NCBI RefSeq assembly: GCF_050947335.1
Contig: NC_134984.1
Span: 14,799,926 to 14,863,925, forward strand
DNA length: 64,000 nucleotides
Direction of reading: 5' to 3'
Source: Megachile rotundata
Taxonomy: Eukaryota; Arthropoda; Insecta; Hymenoptera; Megachilidae
The notes beneath the pieces were generated by a model, which saw only the letters and a list, made by a program, of their open reading frames with translations, did not search any database and was not told the origin of the DNA. A program made the position numbers and the translations under genes. Below, piece by piece: positions 13,190 through 25,200 of this stretch. Positions within the stretch are counted from its first letter, which is position 1; every line of letters begins with the position of its first letter.

Positions 13190-15087
13190 TTGTTTGTAAA
13201 CAAGTCCGTGAGACGATGCTACCTCATTTTGTTTACTTGCTACAATCCTGGTCATGCGAGCATGCGCAGTGACCGTGGAATCGAACAAGTAGTGGGGTCT
13301 TTTTTGCGGATGTTGTTCGCTAGTTTAGTGAATATTGCTAAAAGACGCCCGGTAAATTTGTGTAAAACATACTTTCTTCTCTAGATGTTATTCGTGAAAG
13401 TGTATTAAATTCTTTCGCAGTTAAACGTACCATATGTCGGAGCGGTGTCATCGTGAAACAAGCGCGGGTATCATGATAATATTATTGTGCGATAGCGCTG
13501 CTGTGTGTGAGGTGGGGTAGAGTGTATGCGAATGCACTCACATACTTGCACACTCGGGGTACATTCGGCATGTTCGTGTACAATGGCAACCTTGACACTT
13601 GGTGATCGTTTTTGGCGGCTTCGTCCCGCTCCTGCTGAAATCGTGTCTGGTAGAATCGCGTCGCGAGTGAAAGCGGCGGTGGCCATTCCGCAAAATTTCC
13701 GACAGTTTGGCAGTATCGAATCATCGAAATATTACGCGTTTTAGAATTACAATACGGTCGCTTCCGTGATTTTCACTGTTTTGTTTGTGGCATATTTCCT
13801 GTACATCACCGGACATTTACCAAATATATTTTGCGCGTATACCCGATAATTAAAGTTCGACAGTGGTAAAATTATTATGTCTGTCAAATAATCGAGTGAA
13901 ATCAGTAATATTTAAGTGAAATCATATTTCCTTCGACAATTTTAATTTATTTCGTTTTTGTTCGTAATATTTTTACGTGATTGAACATAGAATTTCGTAT
14001 TTCGCTCGACCTAATAGTCATCAAAACAAAATAAGCTGTATAACTGTATCGACATGCCTATGTACACAATCACAAACAATACGCACAAACGTATGTGTGC
14101 TATGTGTCTAAATGTAGGCGAATACTCTTATTGTATGTTCTCTACAAATTGGTTTAAACAAACTTGAAAAAGATAATTACTTCATCCTGTTACATATACG
14201 CGCATTATCTTAAAGAACAATGAAATCCTCCGATACGATGCACGCTTTAGATAAGAATGGCGAGTCACTGGCCAGTCAAGTTTTAAATGATGACTTATAA
14301 AGAAATGTCTGCAAAATAGAAGTTCATTTGCATAGTATTTACATACTGATATAGCATGTAGTTGATATATTTTATTTACATATGTGCACGTATATTTTGT
14401 AAGCAACTGATAATATATTTAATGACATAATTTTAGAATATTTAAATTTGCAAGTTGAATTAAATATAAAAATATTTAGAAGCTGATGTGAAATACAGTT
14501 CATATATTTTTTTTACGCGAAGCACATGTATATTTTGTAAAAGCACAAAACTTGATAAATGCATTTAATTTTGATACAAAAAATTAGTAATACTTTAAAT
14601 GATATATTATCAAACTGTAGAACAGTATACGTGAAGTTTGTTTTAATTTGTAGTGTATTTTTAATAAATGTATACGCGCAAAAAGTAATTAATTATTAAA
14701 AAATTATTTATATTTGTTCCAGATGTAAACTTCAAATATTTTGCGGTGCAATTTTTGTGTGCGTATCGTTCCTGATGCGCTCATTACCCCCTTGTATATA
14801 CGTATTACGGTAAACTGCGAGAGAAACTAATTTCGTGTAAAATGTGTAATCATACGTAAATAACTATTTATCGTCACGTGCGAACAATTTTATCATAGAC
14901 GACGTGTTGCATTTTCGATTATAGTGTTATGTATAAAGTGACTATAACGTGCATTGTTAATGCGCAAATACTGCAGTGAAATTTCTTTTTTTTTTTATTT
15001 AAAAACAGACAATGTTCATGTGAGTTCAAGAACAGTGTGACTATCAATTTTGTACGTTTCGTGTTGAATACCGGTTTTACGACAAAG
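13190..15087 (+). promoter_or_regulatory. Probable distal promoter and 5' UTR exon region of AGO1
   Basis: A locally GC- and CpG-rich block (about 13240-13700) stands out in AT-rich DNA and contains GAGCATGCGCAGTG (13257-13270), which resembles an NRF1/Ewg site. Both strands are open here without family resemblance, as is common in CpG-rich promoters. A strong donor, AAAG|GTAAGT, follows position 15087, with no open frame leading into it. The next good plus-strand acceptor before a coding start is at 18151, so a long 5' UTR exon joined to the exon at 18152 is an inference that RNA data could test. Confidence 0.4.
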
Positions 15088-16640
15088 GTAAGTTTTTTAT
15101 AATTTCGATTTTTTTTTTTTAAAACAGTGGTACTTTCTTCCCGCGAATAATAATTTTAATATCATTGTCGTTCGATGAATAACCGAATTCAAGAACGTAA
15201 AGGGGCTTTTCCAAGAATTGGCTACTTATGAAGAAACCAATGACACGCGTATTGTCATTGCAGTTCAACAGTTTATTTGCTTGATCCGGCCAAATATAGA
15301 GTGGGCTTATAGCAATTTTTATGTCAACTGAAGTATTTTTATTATTTTCAAAGATGTGACGAAATGTTAATTTACAAAATGTATATCGTATCACTATATA
15401 ACAGCAATCATTTTTTGTAGGTAAGAACTCTTCGAAAGTTTCAAGGTTGTTTTTTTTTTGACGAAACTCAAATAACTACTTCCACTGATATTATAAAATA
15501 GAAATCCTGTTTTTGATTTTACTACAGCGATGTTGCATATGTACTTGTGTACAATGTACATTCAACATATGTTATTTAATTAATTATTGATTAATTAAAC
15601 GCGACATTATATATGTATACACTCTTTTCGCTACCTTATTTAGTGGTAGAATAGTGTTATCGGTACTTATATAGCGGTTATTTATCGAACGACGTCTATG
15701 CATGTAGACGTATTGTGCAATATTTTAGTTTTCTCAAAATAACAAATAAATGGTTCTTGTTAATTACCTAAGTAAAAAAATATATAAATATTTAATACAT
15801 ACACTCATTGATGCTTTACGATGTATGTAAATTTTTATAAAAAATCCAATTGGTTGAATCATCGGTGATTGTTTTTGATTCGCGTCTTAAAGGTCAAGAT
15901 TTAAAAAATAGTTACGCTGAAAATTAAAATAAATGAAACACAGGTATTAACAAGGTCGATGTAATAAAACTAAATAAGGATAAAATGCAAAGAGAACGAA
16001 CATATGCCATATAAAAGGTCGTACGTGTGTGGGAGAACGAGCGGGCGGGAAATAGAGATAGCGGTAGAATAAAAGAGAAAAAGAGATGCAGAGAAGTTGG
16101 TGGACATAAAATGTACAACGCGGGTACACTCGATTTAATGTCATTAATATTTAATGTCAAATTTAGAGGTTCCTACACCTTGAAAGTTTATTTGAAAAAT
16201 ATATAAATGTCAACAAATATAAATTATAGAATTATAGCATTATAGAATTTGATAACATGCAGGAATCATAACTATTTATTAAATTTTATCATATGTGAAC
16301 TACATGCAATTATAAAATAATGTAATTAATAGTTTATTTAAACATACTAACAGTGACAGTAATTACATGTTATTACAATCATTTTTTGTTAATTCTTTAT
16401 TATTAGATATTATTATATCATTTTTATTATATTAAAGGTCACAAATTTGTATGAATATTTTCATTGAAACTATGAAAATACTATGTGCTAGAATCTATGA
16501 CTGTCAATTTAGTTTATAGTATATTTAAAGAATAAAGGTTTCATGCGCAAACTGAGTAACATTCTATAATATTGAAAACATAACTGATAAGAAAGCGTTT
16601 AAAACAACTGAAAGTACTTAAATATATCATTGATCATATA
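15088..16640. other. Probable AGO1 5' intron, no gene seen
   Basis: AT-rich DNA with short frames open on both strands around 15900-16160. None resembles a known protein. If the proposed AGO1 leader exon is real, this is the first part of its intron. Confidence 0.4.
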
Positions 16641-16648
16641 AATATTAA

Positions 16649-16654
16649 TTTATT
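16649..16654 (-). terminator. Candidate poly(A) signal for the 63-aa gene
   Basis: TTTATT on the plus strand is AATAAA on the minus strand, 168 bases beyond the stop codon of the small membrane-protein frame. Confidence 0.4.
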
Positions 16655-16821
16655 GTAACATATTATTTATTACAATCATAGTAAAACCTTAATATTTATA
16701 ACTGCATAGGATACATTGAAAAATCTTAATGTTATAGTTTAATATTAGTGAGATTTGTCGAATATATCTAATAATCTATATAAATGGATATAAGATGCTT
16801 CTTTGAAAACATTTTGCATTA

Positions 16822-17013
16822 TTACTCCACTGGTTTTAATGTTATAAATCTTGAGAGAATAAATGCAACTAAAATTGTTCCTGCAACAAAACAGGCAACA
16901 AAAATGTACCATGTTTCTTCATCAAAAACATCGGTAAAAGCTGGAACCTGATTATAAAGAGTATCAATAAGTTTCATATTATAATTTTTACTATTTATGG
17001 TTTGGCTAGCCAT
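16822..17013 (-). CDS. Small single-pass membrane protein, 63 aa, unrecognised
   Basis: I do not recognise the family. The frame starts in a good context (AAAATGGCTAGC). The soluble N-terminus ends in an acidic patch with FDEET just before the membrane. A strongly hydrophobic segment follows at residues about 35-54 (WYIFVACFVAGTILVAFILS), then a basic/polar tail (RFITLKPVE). This resembles the architecture of SMIM-type microproteins. Codon use is ordinary for the neighbouring AT-rich genes, and a minus-strand AATAAA lies at 16649-16654, giving a short 3' UTR. It sits antisense inside the proposed AGO1 5' intron and just beyond the 3' end of mRpL53. An upstream non-coding exon cannot be excluded. 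The alternative is a chance ORF, but a clean transmembrane helix plus start and poly(A) context argues for a real gene. Confidence 0.55.
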   Translation of the reverse strand: MASQTINSKNYNMKLIDTLYNQVPAFTDVFDEETWYIFVACFVAGTILVAFILSRFITLKPVE

Positions 17014-17460
17014 TTTAGAGATTAACTATCTCGCGTAGTAAAGAACTTAAAAAGATATTCTAAGTGAAAATTATAAGAAAGACAAATCAGTTCTTGCCAA
17101 ACTTTAGCACATGTAAATGCATATAATTTTTATACTAATAAAATCGGACCAAATATATATTTATCAGGTTACTTTTTACTGTATATTTAGATGCAGAAAA
17201 CAATTAAAGTTCAATTTTCAATTAACATAAGATTGCTAGTTTCCACTAATCAATTGACAATGTAGGTTTAATTTTCTATGAATTTACAAATAATGGGAAA
17301 GAAGAAAATTAGGTTGATGTTTTACATAAATGATAAGTTGATTTAAATATAAATTTTTCTAATGATATTTTATTTTTTAGTTCATACCTGTACTTATATT
17401 CATTATTTTTTTTAATATTTCAAAAGTTATTAATATATGTATAAGCTATTAAACTATTAC

Positions 17461-19259
17461 TTATAAAACTAATCCTCTACGTTTGTTTCCTGGTGGTATT
17501 TTAAATGGATATTTTTTCTTTCGTTTTGGTGCTTCCACAATTGCTTTGCCAATTTTATCTTCAGTGGTTGATTCAACTGGAGCTAACGGTGTAATATATT
17601 TGTTGCAAAGTTGTAAAAGATTTAAAGTTGACAAATTTGCAGCTTTGAATACCACGTTATCACCAGATACTAAAAGATAGAGATACAAAAATGTGATATT
17701 GTACTGTTTTTAAAATATTTTTGCAACAATTTAGTCACTTTCAAATTATAATAAAATTATCTATTTTTCTTGAATACATTTAATTTTAGTACTTGTATAA
17801 ATATTGAAAAGAAAAGTATTATAAATTAAGCAAATCAAGTAATGTAAATTAAATATTTTCAACAAGGGAACATAATACTTACATAATTTAAATGTGATTA
17901 CGGGATCAGACAAATCCGAAACAATTTGTGGTTTTATATTACAACGTGGATTAGTTGCAACCGTCTTCTTACGAGTAATGTGAAAGAAAAAATCTCTGTA
18001 AATATATCATATATATATATATATACCGTATTGTTTACTTTCAAACAAATGTTTTTTAAAGTTAATAATAAGTTATTTTTATTTAATAACATCTTATTAT
18101 ATATTTTCATACTGATTGTCTAGTTATTATTGTTTTTTTGCAATGTTTCAGGCAAAATGGCTCAAATGGAACAACAGCTACCACTTCAAATGCCAGACTT
18201 AAGTAGTCTTCGCATAACTACCGCAGTTTCTATGCTCGGTAAAGCATATGGATGTGGACAATGTAGCGGTAAGTCTAATTACTATAACTGCCTAATTGTA
18301 CTGAAGTATAAAATCAGTTTATTTAATAAACAAACATACGGTTTTATTTAAATTTGATATTACACGTGCTAACGGTAGACTGATATAATTTATAAAGTAC
18401 TTTATATGTTACACTGGGTGATAATATATTGAACATTAACAATTTTATAAAATAAACCAATTAGAATTGTGTTTTATTTTACTTATTGTACTTTTATGAT
18501 ATTTAAAAAATAATTTTTAACAAACTAGTAATGGAATCTTACAAGAATAATTGTATTTTAAATCTTTACGCATTAATAATCATTATAGCTATTGATTTTT
18601 AATGTTTTATAAAAGTGAATAAAAACCTCTTCTCAAGGATTAAAAAAGATAGTTTAATTTATATCACTCGTTCTCAAACTATAAGTTATTACATGTAAGG
18701 AATCAACTATACCTTTTCAGTTAATTTATAACGAAAAACTGTAACACCGCTTTATCACAATTTTAAATTAAAACGTTCGAATTTATTTAATTTTAATATT
18801 ATGCTTATATCACATTAATATACTGACAAATGATTGAAACAAATTTTCTAAAAATATACACGTACTTGTCGTCTGCTACGCTGCTAGTTACTAAAAATTT
18901 CATACTACGCATGCGCCGAGTATTGACGTCATCAGATTGTAACGAAACTCGTAAAGGGAATTAATCATTAATTTTTATACAAAATTTATGGTTGAAAAAA
19001 AACTTGTAAATAGCAAATTATAGTATATTATTTGTCGCAGATTTTAACTATGAAAGAAATTAAGTTTTAATAGAGTACATATACACATAGCAAACAAATT
19101 TTAGCGAACTAACCTTATTTCCAAAGATTTTTCATGAAAGGGATCAAATTGTATGTTGATTGATTTTACTGGTTTTAAGGTTACGATGTTTAGTTGTTTT
19201 ATAATCGCACTCATTAATCCTAACGATCGCGTACGAGTTCCATTAAAAGGAATCGACAT
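17461..19259 (-). CDS. mRpL53: Mitochondrial large-subunit ribosomal protein L53 (mL53)
   Basis: Three minus-strand exons, 19259-19114, 17995-17883 and 17669-17461, join with phases 2 and 1 to give about 155 aa. This is a subunit of the mitochondrial 39S ribosome. Exon 1 encodes a start like MSIPFNGTRTRSLGLMSAII and then INIQFDPFHEK, matching the family pattern of a short N-terminus leading to an F-D-P-F motif. Exon 2 gives DFFFHITRKK and NPRCNI, exon 3 GDNVVFKAANLSTLNLLQLC, both aligning with the thioredoxin-like core of MRPL53. The C-terminus carries a lysine-rich extension (APKRKKKYPFKIPPGNKRR) absent from the human protein as I know it. An AGO1 alternative first exon lies in intron 1 on the opposite strand, and the start codon faces the downstream AGO1 promoter. 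Confidence 0.85.
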
Positions 19260-22200
19260 TTCGGAAATCTAACACGCAATCGCGTACCTATACTATCACT
19301 AATAGATGTAATTTAAAGGGAATTAATTGCGATTGCAGTGCCACCAACATAAACAAAAATCGTTTATAATTAAATTATATTGTAATTTTAAATAAAGTAA
19401 ACATTTCGAATACAAGGAAATAAAAATAAAAATTTGTTATTAACATTTCTGTGCAGGATATTATAATTTTCAGTAACCTTGAAACTTTATATTGAACGTG
19501 GTACGATCATTGTGTATCTGCCGATATTTTATAATTTTATGATAAATTAGAAATATATTGTTTTAATCGAAATAAAAAATTTAAAATTATTCTTGATAGA
19601 AAATGATGGCGCCAAGAATTATCAACTACTATTTTATTAATTGTACGCTGATTGGTCGAGATAAGACCAATTGGAATGAAGTTGAAGGCAGCCATTGCAA
19701 AAGGCAATCTCATTCGTAGTGTGTGTTGTGGAGAAGTGTGTTGTGTGGTCAGTGGGTTTTGTGTTAAATTTTTTACTGATTTATTAGTGGTTATCTGGTC
19801 TTTTTCATCATCAGCTGCAAAAATGTATCCTGTAGGGCAGCGTGAGTATTTAATTATATTTAGTTTTCGTCATAATATTTCAAAATATTCCAAAATAGGT
19901 TCTTCTGTATTTGTCTAAGCAAGAACAGGATTTCGGTTGCTCGATTAGTTCTGAATTTGTTCATCCTTTTATCATTTTACAACAATCAAAACCCATTTGA
20001 TCGGCATTTGCAATAATAAAATTAAATTTTGATAATAAATTAAATTTAAAGATTCGAGGAAAATTTGAAAAATGACCTCGAATGAACCTCGTTCAACAGG
20101 CACAATGTGTCGTCACTTTTGATCCGTCAATACATGGATAACGTACGAGTACCAATGTTAATACCGATGTGTTTTTTTTATTACATATCACATACTTAAT
20201 ATATCGCTTTACCGCGTTAATTATGATTGAAAACCACTACCTACCCACTTTTATTATGAAAATAAGTAATGCTGTAAATAAACATGTTATATCAATGGAA
20301 ATTGTTACATTTTATCATACTGTTTGTTTAAAAGCAATACACCTTTACAAATTCTCTTTTTTAATATTATTTTTCCATTGACATTTTACATATCAAAGTT
20401 TCGAGATACCCCAAATTAATTCTTATGTATGTGATTGCTGCTAATGTTATACCTTAATCGCATTGCTTTATTGAAATAAGATTTCAGTTATATGTATATG
20501 TATTAAATAAAATAATATACATAAAATGTACATATATATATTATATTAAATAAAATGTATTATGCCATTATAGATAAATAAATATACCATATTCACATTA
20601 AGTTAATATAACGATATACAATATTATAGAAAAGTATAAATTTGATAAGTACCTATAACCTGATTCCCAAAATGTGACAACAAATGTGACAACACAATAA
20701 TTAACATTTAATTATTGTGTTAAATAAACTAATATAATTTATTATAAATTCTTATTTTTTGTTTTAGAAAGTATTTATTCATTGTATCGATATTTCCAAT
20801 TTTTTATAGACCTACTGTTGCTCAAAAGTTTGAAATATCCTTTATGTTTTTAGATGAAAATTGTTTTTTCATTTAATTTTATTATGAATATTAAATTCAT
20901 ATGTCAAAATAATATTATCTAAGTCAGTTTCAAGATAAGAATTGAAATTATATCGAAATTATATCAGATAATTTTTTCAAAATGAAGGAGACAAATGTAT
21001 AGAATGAACTTCTTTCTATAAGTTAAAATTAGCTAAAACTAATGAAGCGTAGTTTCATTGTAATAGAAGAATAATATTTTGTGTAAAAAGTTGGTTTACT
21101 TGCAGGAAGATATATTTTTTGAGAGCGTCATGTGCTTTAATTTTTTGAGCAAGAGTATACATATTCTTCCATAATACTATTGAATAATTCTAAATATTTT
21201 TAATATTACTATTCCTTTTTTTAATATTTTCAGCTCCCCCACCTGGACCCACAACAAGTTCTTCTGTGGGAGCAGCTGGGTCAACTGGGAGCAGTGTTGT
21301 TGCTCCTAGTTCTTTAGGACTCGTTCCTGCACAACAAACACACACTCCTCCTCAACCTCCTGAACTGCCAAGTAAGCTATTCAAATTATTCTGGTATGTA
21401 TTCTGAATAAATTGCAAAAAATTGAAATAACAAATATGTCTCTTATGACTTCAAAAGAATAATATTATGTACATTTTATCAGATTACATAAGATATTGAT
21501 TCAAATGAATTAAAAAATGTTCTTATGTACACCTTTATTAGAAATATGATACAGTTATATCATTTCATTCATTGATAAGATGTCTGTCATACTCATTTAT
21601 TTTAATTTACTGTTATATTTAAATAAAAATTAATTTTTTACAAAAATGTATATTTTGTATAAAACTGTTACAGTGTTTTCGTGTCCTCGGAGACCAAATA
21701 TAGGACGTGAAGGCAGACCAATTGGTTTAAGAGCTAATCACTTTCAAATTACAATGCCACGTGGTTATGTGCATCATTATGATATTAACATTCAACCAGA
21801 TAAATGTCCTCGTAAAGTTAATAGGGAAATAATAGAAACAATGGTTCATGCATATAGTAAAATATTCGGAACTCTTAAGCCTGTGTTTGATGGCAGAAAT
21901 AATTTATATACGAGGGACCCTTTGCCTATCGGTACTGATAAAATAGAATTAGAAGTAAGTACCATAATTAAGAAAACGTATGAATTTCTTTTCTCTTTTT
22001 CGTATTTTCTAATAATATATTTTTGTAGGTAACACTGCCTGGTGAGGGTAAAGACAGAGTTTTTAGAGTGGTGATAAAGTGGCTGGCTCAAGTTTCATTA
22101 TTTGCATTGGAAGAAGCTCTAGAAGGACGTACAAGACAAATTCCATATGATGCTATACTTGCTTTAGATGTTGTAATGAGGCATTTACCATCTATGACAT

Positions 22201-25200
22201 ATACTCCTGTAGGTAGATCATTCTTTAGTACACCAGATGGATATTATCATCCATTAGGTGGTGGTAGGGAAGTATGGTTTGGTTTCCATCAATCTGTTAG
22301 GCCATCACAGTGGAAAATGATGTTAAATATTGATGGTAAATATGAAATGCATTAAATATATTTTATTAGTTTAGCAATTAATACATGCATACATTATATA
22401 TTATTTATGTTACAGTCTCTGCAACTGCATTTTACAAAGCCCAACCAGTCATAGAATTTATGTGTGAAGTATTAGATATTCGAGACATAAACGATCAAAG
22501 AAAGCCTTTAACAGATTCCCAACGAGTTAAGTTTACCAAAGAAATTAAGGGACTCAAAATTGAAATTACACATTGTGGAACTATGAGACGGAAGTATAGA
22601 GTGTGTAACGTTACACGTAAACCTGCCCAAATGCAGTCGTAAGTATAAACAAACCGTTGTATCATTATTATATGTACATGATAATCGAAAATTTTAGATT
22701 CCCTTTACAACTAGAAAATGGACAAACAGTTGAGTGCACTGTTGCAAAGTACTTCTTAGATAAATATAAAATGAAGTTACGTTATCCGCATCTTCCATGT
22801 CTTCAAGTTGGACAAGAGCATAAACACACATATCTACCCCTTGAGGTTTGTTAAATCAAGTATCTTTTGTATAATTACATCTTAAGTAAAATGTGGAATT
22901 TCTCGTAATAAAGTGAGCCAAGGAGTTAATTACTGATTTGAAAAGTAGGGCTTTATTTTTGACATAAAAATAATAAAAGTATTGAGATTCTACAGGGAAT
23001 CACAGGTATCAGTTTTACATTGGGATAAGGCTTTGATTTTACAATGCTCATGAATTTCAACTTGATTTATTTCATAAGTGCATTATGTTTAATTTAACGA
23101 ATTTATATGTTAATAGGTTTGTAATATTGTCGCTGGGCAACGTTGTATAAAAAAATTGACTGACATGCAGACATCCACTATGATAAAAGCGACAGCCCGT
23201 TCTGCTCCAGATCGTGAACGAGAAATAAATAATTTAGTTAGGAGAGCTGATTTTAATAATGATTCATATGTTCAAGAGTTTGGTCTGGCAATATCGAACA
23301 ATATGATGGAAGTTAGGGGTCGTGTTTTACCTCCGCCCAAACTACAGTACGGAGGGCGCGTAAGTTCCCTCAGTGGACAGGTGAGAAACTTCCAACTTAA
23401 TCAGTCAGGTCTAGGCAAATCACACATTTGCAGAGGCTCTTATATTATTTTTGGTAGGAATATGTTTTTGCAGTGCTATTGAACATACCATTATTAGTTA
23501 CAATTTCATTTTTCTGATTCGAGAAAAACAAATATGTTACATTTTTGGAAGAAAAGCAATTTAGAGTAGTTTAAATTTTCTTTCAGTATTTGTATGTGTA
23601 ATGAAAATTCTGTAATTTGTTTCAGAAAAAGAATACATTTAATTTTGCTTTTGTGTATTTCAAATATATATAAATAAAAAAGAATCTCTTTTTCGCTAAA
23701 TAAAAAGTTGTCAAATGAATGCATGGGTTCTAGACCTGGTTGATTTTGGTATGTGGACTGTCAATGTAATGAAAGTATAAATTACTCTATGAAGTCGGTT
23801 ATACACTAGCTTGATGTCTAGATTTTTGTTTATATTTAATTATATGAAATATGTTGCAGTGTACAAAATGTATTTTAAATGTTTATCAATACAATTTATA
23901 CTACATTTACAGTCCAATACTATTAGCTACTATCTGGTGCTATCAGTTTCGTTCCATGCAGTATTTTATAAAAAAATAGATTCTTATTTATTTGTTAAAT
24001 TTGTTATAGTTTTATGAAATTTTGTATGTTATTTTATTATATTTATATAGCTTCTTTATGTAATGAGAATAGAAGAGCAACGATTGCATGGATTGCGTAG
24101 CAATACTGATGCATCTACTTTTTTTATTATATACGATCATGAATATGTTTTATGATGATCAATGATATATTTTTGTTTATTCTTTATGTAAAAGACGAAG
24201 CAGCAAGCTATGCCTAATCAAGGTGTTTGGGACATGCGTGGCAAGCAATTCTTCACCGGCGTGGAAATCAGAGTTTGGGCAATTGCTTGCTTTGCACCTC
24301 AAAGAACAGTGCGTGAGGACGCACTGCGTATGTTTACAACACAGTTACAAAAAATAAGCAACGATGCCGGGATGCCAATCATTGGCCAGCCATGTTTTTG
24401 TAAATACGCTACTGGGCCAGATCAAGTAGAGCCCATGTTTAGATATTTAAAGACAACATTCGCGTCATTACAACTTGTTTGTGTTGTGTTACCGGGGAAA
24501 ACGCCTGTATATGGTAATTATATAAATATTATATTTTAGATGTTATAAAATATTAATAACTGCTACATATGTTATGTATTTGTTTGCAGCTGAAGTCAAA
24601 AGAGTAGGAGATACTTTGTTGGGTATGGCGACGCAATGTGTACAGGCAAAAAATGTTAATAAAACATCTCCACAAACGTTATCCAATTTGTGTCTAAAGA
24701 TTAACGTAAAATTAGGTGGCATTAATAGTATTCTGGTACCAAGTATCAGACCTAAAGTATTTAATGAACCAGTCATATTTTTGGGGGCTGATGTGACACA
24801 TCCCCCTGCTGGGGATAATAAGAAACCTAGCATAGCTGCAGTAGTTGGTAGCATGGATGCTCATCCATCTCGATACGCAGCTACTGTAAGAGTTCAGCAA
24901 CACAGACAGGAAATTATTCAAGAACTTAGTTCGATGGTGAGGTAAGTACATTGTCCCAAATTAATTGTATTTTTTATGCTTTATATCAGTATTGAGTTGT
25001 GGTACTATATCTTTGTTCCTTTTTAAGGGAACTTCTTATCATGTTTTATAAGAGTACTGGAGGATATAAACCACACAGGATAATACTTTATCGTGATGGT
25101 GTCTCAGAAGGCCAGTTCTTACATGTTTTGCAACATGAATTAACTGCCATTCGTGAGGCTTGCATTAAACTTGAAGCTGATTACAAACCTGGAATAACAT

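Noticed and set aside
24543..24951. Minus-strand frames of 79 and 103 codons
   Set aside because: Antisense shadows of AGO1 exon 9.
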